DNA from: an uncultured Desulfovibrionaceae bacterium
GTDB lineage: Bacteria > Desulfobacterota > Desulfovibrionia > Desulfovibrionales > Desulfovibrionaceae
Assembly (NCBI GenBank): GCA_949427775.1
Contig: CASQEL010000005.1
Location: forward strand, 1-21,726
Direction of reading: 5' to 3'
Length of the DNA: 21,726 bases
Positions 16,169-21,726 of the stretch are shown here, one piece after another; position 1 is the stretch's first letter; each line of letters begins with the position of its first letter. The notes under the pieces are model-generated. The model did no database searches. It was not told where the DNA came from and saw only the letters and a list, made by a program, of their open reading frames with translations. The translations under genes were made by a program, and so were the position numbers.

Positions 16169-16594
16169 TTATTTGCGGATGGCGAGCAGCGGAATGTCGC
16201 TGTTGCGCAACACGCGTTCCGTGGTGCTGCCCAGCAACACGTCACTCAGCTCGTCATGGCCGTCGGTGAACATGACGATGAGATCGCAGTGTTCCTCATG
16301 GGCTACATGAACGATGGTTTCGGCGGGGGTGCCTTCCTCCAGGCGAATGCGGTAGGGCATGCCGGATCCCTTGATGAACTCGATGGCCGTGGCCATCAGT
16401 TTGGTGGCTTCCTCGCGTGCTTCGCGGAGCAGTTCCGCATGGGCCTCACCGCCGACGATTTTGGGCAGCGGCTCCATGGCGTGGAGCAGGATAAGTTCGC
16501 CGTTGATCAGCTTCACGGCCTTGTCAAGCGCCTTGCGGGCTTTTTCTCCGCGAGTCTTGCCGCTGATGGGCAACAGAATCTTCTGATAAATCAT
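16169..16594 (-). CDS. Universal stress protein, UspA family
   Basis: This 141-residue single-domain Usp has the normal family length. It starts MIYQKILLPISGK, the first beta strand of the alpha/beta fold. The C-terminal region holds LIVMFTDGHDELSDVLLGST followed by TERVLRNSDIPLLAIRK. The family ATP-binding pattern G-2x-G-9x-G(S/T) is only partly preserved, with the GST kept and the earlier glycines replaced around TDGHDELSD, so ATP binding is uncertain. It is a cytosolic protein of stress adaptation with unknown partner. AAGGAAC precedes the ATG at 16594. It is the first gene of a probable two-gene unit with the cardiolipin synthase, 12 bp apart, and a candidate promoter lies just upstream. 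Confidence 0.9.
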   Translation of the reverse strand: MIYQKILLPISGKTRGEKARKALDKAVKLINGELILLHAMEPLPKIVGGEAHAELLREAREEATKLMATAIEFIKGSGMPYRIRLEEGTPAETIVHVAHEEHCDLIVMFTDGHDELSDVLLGSTTERVLRNSDIPLLAIRK

Positions 16595-16647
16595 GGCTGT
16601 TCCTTGTTGAGATGAAAATGCTCCGGGCGGCCCGATGCCGCTCGCAC

Positions 16648-16677
16648 ATCATGGCACGGCCGCGCCCTGTTGCGCAA
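16648..16677 (-). promoter_or_regulatory. Candidate sigma-70 promoter for the Usp-cls unit
   Basis: On the minus strand, TTGCGC (16672-16677) and CATGAT (16648-16653) are separated by 18 bp, about 55 bp before the Usp start codon. The fit is moderate and is based on sequence only. Confidence 0.35.
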
Positions 16678-16735
16678 GTCCCGCCGCGCGGAACTTGGGA
16701 ATACGACCGTCGGGCGGCCGTTCTCCGGGCAATGT

Positions 16736-17521
16736 TCAGCGCTGCGCCAACTGCCCCATCATGTCCAGCATTTCCAGGGTCTGGTTGACGCGCCAGTAAA
16801 ATTCCTCCACCTCGAAAGGCTTGGTCAGAAAGTCGTTGGCCCCGTGTTTGAGAAACTGGGCGGTCAGCGGACCGGCCCCCACGCCCGAAACGCCGATGAC
16901 GGCCAGTTCGTTGGGCGCATAGGTGTTACGCAGCTCGCGCACCAGCTCCAGGCCGTTCATGCGGGGCATCTGGTAGTCGGTGAGCACCAGGCTGATGTTT
17001 TCCGCCCCGGCCATGACCCGCAGCGCTTCCTCTCCGTCCCCGGCTTCCAGCACGTTGAGCCGCTGCACCTGAAGCAGATGCCGCAGCACGCCGCGCTGAC
17101 TGCGGGAGTCGTCCACGATCAGCGCCGTCATGCCCTGGTTTTTGAACACCCGCCGGATGCTCATGAGCATGGGGTTCATGTCCTGGACGGAACCCTTGAA
17201 AAAGTAGTCCACCACATTGCGTTCGATGAACCGGGCGCGGATTTTGGCGTTGAAGCTCGCCGTAAGCACGATGGACGGCACTTTCCAGGACAGGCAGAGA
17301 TCGGCGGCTTCCCCGTCCGGGGCGTCGGGCAGGTTGAGATCGATGACGGCGACGAAGAGTTCCGCCGCGTGCCGCGAAAGCACGTCCTCGGCCTCGGCCA
17401 TGGTGTGGGCCACCAGCACCTCGAACGAGGTGTACATCTGGATGTGCTTGCGGATGATCTTGGCCTGCAGAGGGCTGTCTTCAATAATGAGCAGAGTTTT
17501 CGGCGCGGCGTCAGTCTGCAT
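16736..17521 (-). CDS. Two-receiver response regulator without output domain
   Basis: This 261-residue protein consists of two CheY-like receiver domains. The first (about 8-128) has the acidic pair Glu14-Asp15, phospho-acceptor Asp61 in AVIDLNLPD, Thr87 and Lys109. The second (about 132-255) has Asp137-Asp138, phospho-acceptor Asp182 in LTDYQMPRMNG, Ser212 and Lys234 in TKPFE. Both appear able to accept phosphate. No DNA-binding, GGDEF or other output domain follows, so it may act as a phosphorelay intermediate, a phosphate sink or a protein-interaction switch. No histidine kinase is encoded nearby, making it an orphan. The ATG at 17521 is preceded by AAAGGAAG. The longer frame to 17605 has no ribosome binding site. 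Confidence 0.88.
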   Translation of the reverse strand: MQTDAAPKTLLIIEDSPLQAKIIRKHIQMYTSFEVLVAHTMAEAEDVLSRHAAELFVAVIDLNLPDAPDGEAADLCLSWKVPSIVLTASFNAKIRARFIERNVVDYFFKGSVQDMNPMLMSIRRVFKNQGMTALIVDDSRSQRGVLRHLLQVQRLNVLEAGDGEEALRVMAGAENISLVLTDYQMPRMNGLELVRELRNTYAPNELAVIGVSGVGAGPLTAQFLKHGANDFLTKPFEVEEFYWRVNQTLEMLDMMGQLAQR

Positions 17522-17706
17522 GCGGTCTTCCTTTCCAGAACAGAGGCGCTTTGGAATGCGTTCGGTTTCCGGGCTGACGCTGCCCTCGGTCGGCGGCGGG
17601 ATCACGTTCCCGTCCGGACTTCCGGCGCGGGCGTCGGCGCTCGCCGCCGGGGTATTTTCACAGCGGCAGCAGGCAAATACGCTCCGGCGAACTGCGGTTT
17701 CCGAAC

Positions 17707-17737
17707 AATATACAAGAAAATTTCAAGATATTCTCAA
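17707..17737 (-). promoter_or_regulatory. Candidate promoter for the two-receiver gene
   Basis: On the minus strand, TTGAGA (17732-17737) and TATATT (17707-17712) are 19 bp apart in an AT-rich stretch within a GC-rich surround. The spacing is longer than ideal. CTTG recurs three times at exactly 11-bp intervals across it. Confidence 0.35.
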
Positions 17738-17818
17738 GTACCCTAAACATAACGCCGGGGGGCCGCAAGCAAAAAGGGGCGTCAGGCGGGGCAATCGTAC
17801 GAATACGTCGTTGTCCAT
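17723..17818 (-). CDS. Possible 31-residue peptide
   Basis: The ATG at 17818 is preceded by TGGAGGTTCATATC, a strong ribosome binding site at good spacing. The frame runs 31 codons, starting MDNDVFVRLPRLTPL, to a TGA. I recognise no family. It overlaps a sequence resembling the end of the MITE-like element (17788-17810), so it may be the stump of a gene or a chance frame. It lies about 200 bp upstream of the two-receiver gene and overlaps its candidate promoter, so a leader peptide role is possible but unproven. Confidence 0.25.
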   Translation of the reverse strand: MDNDVFVRLPRLTPLFACGPPALCLGYLRIS

Positions 17819-18050
17819 GATATGAACCTCCAAACATTGCGGGCCGGTGCGGAGATATGCCCCCATCCGCCCGGCCTATGTTCTCCGGATGCCTCAGGAG
17901 CGTGCACCCGGTGCTATGGTGAACTGTCGCGCGGCGGGCCCCGGATTCGCACCGGGCGCTGAGGGGGGCCGCCCCGCGCGGTTCGTCCGCGCCGCGCCCT
18001 CCGGTCCCACCCCCGGCCCCGGCGGCCGGAATGGGTGGGGGCCGGGCAAC

Positions 18051-18078
18051 AAAAAAGACCCCCTGGGGACAGAGGGCC
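18051..18078 (-). terminator. Rho-independent terminator after the 32-residue peptide
   Basis: On the minus strand, GGCCCTC (18072-18078) pairs with GGGGGTC (18057-18063), with two G-U pairs and an 8-nt loop. TTTTTTG follows. It lies about 27 bp after the small gene's stop. Confidence 0.6.
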
Positions 18079-18104
18079 GTGTATTAGCGGTGATGGTTGC
18101 GAGG

Positions 18105-18203
18105 TTAGTTTTGCTTGCCGTGCTTCTTTGCGTACCAGAGAGCATAGATACACGCACCGCCGAGAACAACCGTTGTTACGATGTAGAAAAGCGTGCTGTA
18201 CAT
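18105..18203 (-). CDS. Small single-pass membrane peptide, 32 residues
   Basis: The ATG at 18203 has GGAGGG eight bases upstream, and a terminator follows the stop. The peptide has one transmembrane helix (about residues 3-23, YSTLFYIVTTVVLGGACIYA) and a basic tail LWYAKKHGKQN. It lies 42 bp after the asparaginyl-tRNA synthetase stop on the same strand, so it may be read from that transcript. I do not recognise a family. It is similar in form, with the same KQN end, to the 29-residue gene at 4993-5082, but the helices are not alike. A small regulatory subunit of a membrane complex is one possibility. Existence is moderately supported and the function is unknown. Confidence 0.6.
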   Translation of the reverse strand: MYSTLFYIVTTVVLGGACIYALWYAKKHGKQN

Positions 18204-18245
18204 TACTTTGCCCTCCAGAGTTTGTAACCTAACATAAGAAATGCT

Positions 18246-19610
18246 CTAAAACTCCAGATTGCCCGGCGTTCTGGGGAAGGGAATCACGTCCCGGATGTTG
18301 GTGATGCCGGTCAGCAGCATCAACAAACGCTCGAAGCCGAGGCCGAAGCCCGCGTGCGGGACGCTGCCGAAGCGACGCAGATCCAGATACCACCAGTAGT
18401 CGGCCGGGTCCTGCCCCATCTCCCGGATGCGCCGTTCCAGCACGTCCAGGCGTTCCTCGCGCTGCGAGCCGCCGATCAGCTCCCCGATGCGGGGCACCAG
18501 CACGTCCATGGCGGCCACGGTTTCGTCGTCGTCGTTCAGGCGCATGTAAAAGGCCTTGATGGCCTTGGGATAGTCGTAGACCACCACGGGCCGCCGGAAA
18601 TGCTCCTCGGCCAGATAGCGTTCGTGCTCGCTCTGGAGATCCGCGCCGAAAGCGACGGGAAACTCGAACTCCCGGCCGCAATCCTCCAGAATGCCCACGG
18701 CCTCGCCATAGGAAATGCGGGCGAAGGGCCGGGCGATCATGCTCTTCAGCCTGTCCGCCAGTCCCTTGTCCACATATTTGTCGAACAGGGCCAGATCCTC
18801 GCCGCAGCGGGTCAGCACATGATCGATGACGTGCCGGGTCAGTCCTTCGCCCAGCTCCATGTCGTCCTGAAGGTCCGCAAAGGCCATTTCCGGCTCGATC
18901 ATCCAGAATTCGGCGGCGTGCCGGGCCGTGTTGGAGTTCTCCGCCCGGAAGGTGGGGCCGAAGGTGTACACCCGCCCCAGGCCCAGGGCCAACGCTTCCG
19001 CCTCCAGTTGGCCGGACACCGTCAGGTTGCAGGGGCGGCCGAAAAAGTCCTCGTCCGTCCGGGTTTCGCCCGGAGCCAGGGTGGTCACGCGGAACATCTC
19101 GCCCGCGCCCTCGCAGTCCGAGCCGGTCAGCAGCGGCGTGTGGACGTAGGCGAAATGCCGGGAGCGGAAAAAGTCGTGCACGGCCAGGGCCGTTTCGGAA
19201 CGGATGCGGAAGGCCGCCCCGTACTTGTTGGTACGAGAGCGCAGGTGGGCGATGGTGCGCAGAAATTCGTCGGAATGCCGTTTTTTCTGGAGCGGAAACG
19301 TCCCCTGATCGGCCAGACCGAACACGATCAGCTCTCCGGCGCGGACTTCCCAGCGCTGCCCCTTGCCGGGGGACTCCACCAGCGCGCCGGACACGGACAC
19401 GGCCGCGCCGGTGTTGACCTCGCCCAGGGCCTCGTAGGCGGGCGTGCCCGCGTCCACGATGCACTGGATGTTGGCCAGGCAGGAACCATCGTTCAATTCC
19501 AGAAAAGAAAAGCCCTTGGCGTCGCGCCGGGTGCGGACCCAGCCGCATACCGTGACGGCGGACCGGGGGGCCTCGGCGGCCAGCGCCTCGACAATCAGGA
19601 TACGCTCCAT
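18246..19610 (-). CDS. asnS: Asparaginyl-tRNA synthetase
   Basis: This 454-residue class IIb aminoacyl-tRNA synthetase joins asparagine to tRNA(Asn) using ATP in the cytosol. An N-terminal OB-fold anticodon-binding domain (about 15-105, VCGWVRTRRDAKGFSFLELN) precedes the catalytic domain. Visible motifs are motif 2, FRAENSNTARHAAEFWMIEPE, which is typical of AsnRS over AspRS, and motif 3, GFGLGFERLLMLLTG, near the C-terminus. The ending NIRDVIPFPRTPGNLEF is also characteristic. The ATG at 19610 has AGGAGA at a spacing of about seven; the longer upstream frame is rejected. Its presence suggests direct charging of tRNA(Asn) in this organism. Confidence 0.96.
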   Translation of the reverse strand: MERILIVEALAAEAPRSAVTVCGWVRTRRDAKGFSFLELNDGSCLANIQCIVDAGTPAYEALGEVNTGAAVSVSGALVESPGKGQRWEVRAGELIVFGLADQGTFPLQKKRHSDEFLRTIAHLRSRTNKYGAAFRIRSETALAVHDFFRSRHFAYVHTPLLTGSDCEGAGEMFRVTTLAPGETRTDEDFFGRPCNLTVSGQLEAEALALGLGRVYTFGPTFRAENSNTARHAAEFWMIEPEMAFADLQDDMELGEGLTRHVIDHVLTRCGEDLALFDKYVDKGLADRLKSMIARPFARISYGEAVGILEDCGREFEFPVAFGADLQSEHERYLAEEHFRRPVVVYDYPKAIKAFYMRLNDDDETVAAMDVLVPRIGELIGGSQREERLDVLERRIREMGQDPADYWWYLDLRRFGSVPHAGFGLGFERLLMLLTGITNIRDVIPFPRTPGNLEF

Positions 19611-19640
19611 AATGATTCTCCTGTGTTGCGGATCTCCCCA

Positions 19641-19669
19641 CCCATAGCAAAAGCCCCTGTTCCTGCCAA
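19641..19669 (-). promoter_or_regulatory. Candidate sigma-70 promoter of asnS
   Basis: On the minus strand, TTGGCA (19664-19669) and TATGGG (19641-19646) are spaced by 17 bp, about 30 bp upstream of the asnS start. The rest of the gap to the repeat element at 19903 is GC-rich and shows nothing else I can support. Confidence 0.45.
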
Positions 19670-19891
19670 GCGGTCCGGACAAACGCCGCCGCATGCGGCC
19701 GCCCGGCGAGAGGGGCGGCCGAAAGGCGGCCGGGGACCGTTCCAGGGCCGGGCGACGCGGAACATACGGACGTTCCCGGCGAGCCCGCCCGCGAGTCGGA
19801 TGCGCGTTCTGTCCCGGCGCGTTACCACAGTCGTTCCCGGCAAGCCCGCGCGCCGGTGCGGAAGCGACGCGCGACGCGGGCCGAAACGCGC

Positions 19892-20021
19892 CGCCGCTTC
19901 CCGCGGCAATCGAACGAAAATAATCTATTGGGAACATGAGCAATGCATACGTCGACAGCTAAATATGTTTTGTTATTTCATATTATTATGAGTTCAATGC
20001 GATTGCCCCGCGCCGCTTCCC
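19892..20021. repeat. 11-bp direct repeats flanking copy B (target duplication)
   Basis: CGCCGCTTCCC is found at 19892-19902 and 20011-20021 without mismatch. It is unrelated to the repeat around copy A, as expected for duplicated target sites. Confidence 0.7.
19903..20010 (+). mobile_element. MITE-like element, copy B (about 108 bp)
   Basis: Second copy of the element at 2778-2887, in the same orientation. The inverted ends are less perfect: GGCAATCGAACGAA on the left, and TTCAATGCGATTGCC on the right. The 11-bp direct repeat CGCCGCTTCCC flanks it at 19892-19902 and 20011-20021. Interior runs ATAATCTATTGGGAA and AGCAATGCATACGTCG are identical to copy A. It is an AT-rich island in very GC-rich surroundings and lies about 90 bp upstream of the small exported protein gene. 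It has no coding capacity. Confidence 0.72.
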
Positions 20022-20101
20022 TTCCGATCTGGACAGCTCCGGCCGGAGCGGGTATCTGAAATGAGGGTTCTGTTTTGCACTCTATTTCAGGAGAGACTGT
20101 C

Positions 20102-20569
20102 ATGCATACCTTTTTTCGCGCGTGCGTTCTTGTTCTGGCGTTAAGTCTGGCCGTTCCGGCCCTGGCCGCCGATGCCCAGCTCGGCAAGCCCGCGCCGGAC
20201 AAACCCGTCAAAAGCTCGGAACGCAGCACCGTCATTACCGTCATTCATGAAGGCACGGACAGCATCGGCGCGCGCCTTTCCACCCGTCTCAAGGAAACCC
20301 TCAACGCCAGCAATCTCTTTCAGCTCAATGAAAAAGACATGCCCAAGCTGCGCCTGCTGCTGAACACGGTTTCCGAATTTCCCGAACGCCCCGGCGTGGG
20401 CTCGGTGTATTCCGTGACCTGGGTCTTCAGTCAGAGCGAGAACAACCTCGGCTATCTGCTGGCCCGCGATCTCGGCGCGGTCAGCGCGGACGAAGTGGAT
20501 GCTCTGACCAACAAGCTCGTGGAGCGCACCGACGGCCTGGCCGTGAAGTACCGCTACCTCTTTCAATAG
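20102..20569 (+). CDS. Small exported protein of unknown function
   Basis: This 155-residue protein starts with a clear signal peptide (basic FFRAC, hydrophobic core LVLALSLAVP, and a cleavage site after ALA at about residue 22). The mature part is mixed alpha/beta and contains STVITVIHEGTDSIGARLST, followed by KETLNASNLFQL and GSVYSVTWVF. I do not recognise a named family. The ATG at 20102 is chosen because AGGAG lies eight bases upstream and the signal peptide begins there. It should reside in the periplasm. It stands alone between a MITE-like element and a strong terminator. Confidence 0.8.
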   Translation: MHTFFRACVLVLALSLAVPALAADAQLGKPAPDKPVKSSERSTVITVIHEGTDSIGARLSTRLKETLNASNLFQLNEKDMPKLRLLLNTVSEFPERPGVGSVYSVTWVFSQSENNLGYLLARDLGAVSADEVDALTNKLVERTDGLAVKYRYLFQ

Positions 20570-20577
20570 TGTTTTCC

Positions 20578-20664
20578 TCCCGGAACAGCGGCGACACGCC
20601 GTCCGGGAACTTCGGATCTTCCCTCGCGCCGGGACGCTGCGGCGTCCCGGTTTGTTCTTTTCTT
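20578..20664 (+). terminator. Hairpin plus Rho-independent terminator
   Basis: A first hairpin TCCCGGA/TCCGGGA with inner stem CGGCG/CGCCG spans 20578-20608, right after the stop codon. A second, CCGGGACGC/GCGTCCCGG with the loop TGCG (20629-20650), is followed by TTTGTTCTTTTCTT and is a classic terminator for the exported protein gene. Confidence 0.8.
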
Positions 20665-20826
20665 CGTCCCCGGCGTCGCGTCCGACGCGGCGGAACCGCG
20701 AAACCGTTTTTCAGCGGCCGCCGCAAACGCGCGCCGCCCCTTCGGAGGAAGAGGCGGCGTCATGTTCCGTGGTCCGGCGGGAACGCCCCCGTTGCCGGAG
20801 CAAGCCCTTGCCGGGGGGGAGTCGCG

Positions 20827-21501
20827 TTAAAAACCTTCTTCCAGAGGCGGCCAGACCAGCCAGTCCCGATCCGGGGCCAGACGCGGCCGGGAGCCGGGCA
20901 GCACGTGCACATCCCGGCCTTCCACGTGGATGCGCCCCTCGGCGAACCATTGCAGGGCCTGGGGATAGATCCGGTGCTCCATGGCGTGAATGCGCTGTTG
21001 CAGGTCTTCCGGCGGCTCGCCGGGCAGGGCGGGCACGGCGGCCTGCACGATGACCGCGCCGTGGTCTACTTCCTCATCCACAAAATGCACCGTGCAGCCC
21101 GAAATCTTGACGCCCCAGGCCCGCGCGTCGGCCGCGCCGCGCACGCCCGGAAAACTGGGCAGCAGGGCCGGATGGATGTTGATCACCCGCCCGGCGAAAG
21201 CCTCCAGAAACACCGGCGTCAGCAGGCGCATGTACCCGGCCAGGACGATCAGTTCCGCGCCCGCCTCTTGCAGAGCCTCCACCATGATCCGGTCGAAACT
21301 CTCCCGATCGGGACAGGCCGTATGATCCAGTTCCAGCGCCGGAATCCCGGCCCGCCGCGCCCGCTCCAGCACCTGTGCGCCGGGGCGGTTGCAGATGACC
21401 AGCACAACTTCCGCGTCCAGCACGCCCGCGCGGATTTTATCGAACATGGACTGGGCGTTGGTGCCGCTGCCCGATGCCAGAATCGCTATTTTCAGTGCCA
21501 T
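20827..21501 (-). CDS. purN: Phosphoribosylglycinamide formyltransferase
   Basis: This 224-residue enzyme transfers a formyl group from 10-formyltetrahydrofolate to glycinamide ribonucleotide, the third step of purine synthesis, in the cytosol. Visible features are the N-terminal LASGSGTNAQSM substrate loop, AGYMRLLTPVFL, the catalytic Asn-His in VINIHPALLPSFPG, and the catalytic Asp in VDEEVDHGAVIVQAAVP. The C-terminus runs about a dozen residues beyond the usual length (ending APDRDWLVWPPLEEGF). A modest AAGG precedes the ATG at 21501. The longer upstream frame is rejected because it lacks homology. No other purine gene is in view. Confidence 0.95.
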   Translation of the reverse strand: MALKIAILASGSGTNAQSMFDKIRAGVLDAEVVLVICNRPGAQVLERARRAGIPALELDHTACPDRESFDRIMVEALQEAGAELIVLAGYMRLLTPVFLEAFAGRVINIHPALLPSFPGVRGAADARAWGVKISGCTVHFVDEEVDHGAVIVQAAVPALPGEPPEDLQQRIHAMEHRIYPQALQWFAEGRIHVEGRDVHVLPGSRPRLAPDRDWLVWPPLEEGF

Positions 21502-21726
21502 ATGCCGACCTTGGGTTTGAAAAAGAATACAGGGTGAAGACCAGAGCGTGTTTTTTCGTTGTTTCTTCGTGCCGCCGCGCCGGGCGGCACAACACGGACA
21601 CCCGCGGGAGACGCGCACAGTGCGACAACGTGCGCGGAGCGCGCCCCTTTGCCCGTCAGAGGCCCCCGCCAAAAAAACTATTCCTCTTTTCCCCTCCGGG
21701 AGAGCATCCGGCGCACTATTGCGGCG
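21502..21726. other. Region upstream of purN
   Basis: A perfect 8-bp hairpin GTGCCGCC/GGCGGCAC lies at 21569-21590. No purine riboswitch or clear promoter was recognised, and no gene is supported up to the window edge. Confidence 0.4.

Larger units (their letters stand above)
17522..18104. other. Intergenic region between two-receiver gene and small membrane peptide
   Basis: About 580 bp. It holds a possible 31-residue frame (17723-17818), a candidate promoter, a GC-rich nested hairpin around CCACCC/GGGTGG (18006-18038) and the terminator at 18051-18078. The stretch 17819-18000 shows no feature I can support. Confidence 0.45.

Noticed and set aside
14495..16615. Plus-strand frame of about 700 codons over cls and the Usp gene
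   Set aside because: It is the complement shadow of two recognised minus-strand genes, with atypical composition and no ribosome binding site.
18354..19991. Plus-strand frame of over 500 codons opposite asnS
   Set aside because: It is a shadow of the asparaginyl-tRNA synthetase gene; no family pattern is recognisable.
21502..21726. Purine riboswitch upstream of purN
   Set aside because: No conserved purine aptamer core was recognised; only a GC-rich 8-bp hairpin is visible.
1..21726. CRISPR arrays, tRNA and rRNA genes
   Set aside because: No regularly spaced repeat, cloverleaf or rRNA-like stretch was seen on reading the sequence.

Overview
The window looks like part of a chromosome of a GC-rich Gram-negative bacterium. 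The general style of the genes (an asparaginyl-tRNA synthetase, a PurN with a short tail, a two-receiver protein, a small Usp) suggests a sulfate reducer of the Desulfovibrionaceae. That assignment is inference: no rRNA, tRNA or other taxonomic marker is present.

Left part, about 1 to 6650, reads like an accessory island. Its base composition is lower in GC than what follows. It holds two adjacent dynamin-like GTPase genes on the minus strand (the left one cut by the window edge), comparable to the paired GTPases of the Eleos/Leo anti-phage systems. Divergent from them is an ABC-type ATPase plus HNH nuclease pair of the Septu (PtuA/PtuB) kind. The nuclease reading frame is interrupted by an in-frame TGA at codon 24, followed directly by an ATG. 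Further right lie a strong terminator, a 29-residue membrane peptide gene, a decayed and frameshifted tyrosine-recombinase remnant, and an AraC-type regulator.

Middle part, about 6950 to 11600, is a plus-strand transport cluster: an aromatic amino acid permease (HAAAP family), the enamine/imine deaminase RidA, an APC-family amino acid permease and a YbjJ-like MFS transporter. RidA between two amino acid permeases suggests a role in amino acid uptake and catabolism.

Right part, about 11640 to 21500, is mostly minus strand and housekeeping or envelope related: a large MscS-type mechanosensitive channel, a cardiolipin synthase, a universal stress protein, a stand-alone two-receiver protein, a 32-residue membrane peptide, asparaginyl-tRNA synthetase and PurN. 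One small exported protein gene is on the plus strand.

Two non-coding structures stand out. First, an AT-rich element of about 110 bp occurs twice (2778-2887 and 19903-20010). It has inverted-repeat ends, and each copy sits between its own perfect direct repeat (13 bp and 11 bp), as expected of a MITE-like transposable element. One copy lies in the regulatory region of the ATPase-nuclease pair. End-like fragments occur elsewhere in the window. Second, the stretch between the cardiolipin synthase and MscS genes holds seven consecutive hairpins within about 265 bp (14219-14482). No CRISPR array and no complete insertion sequence was found.
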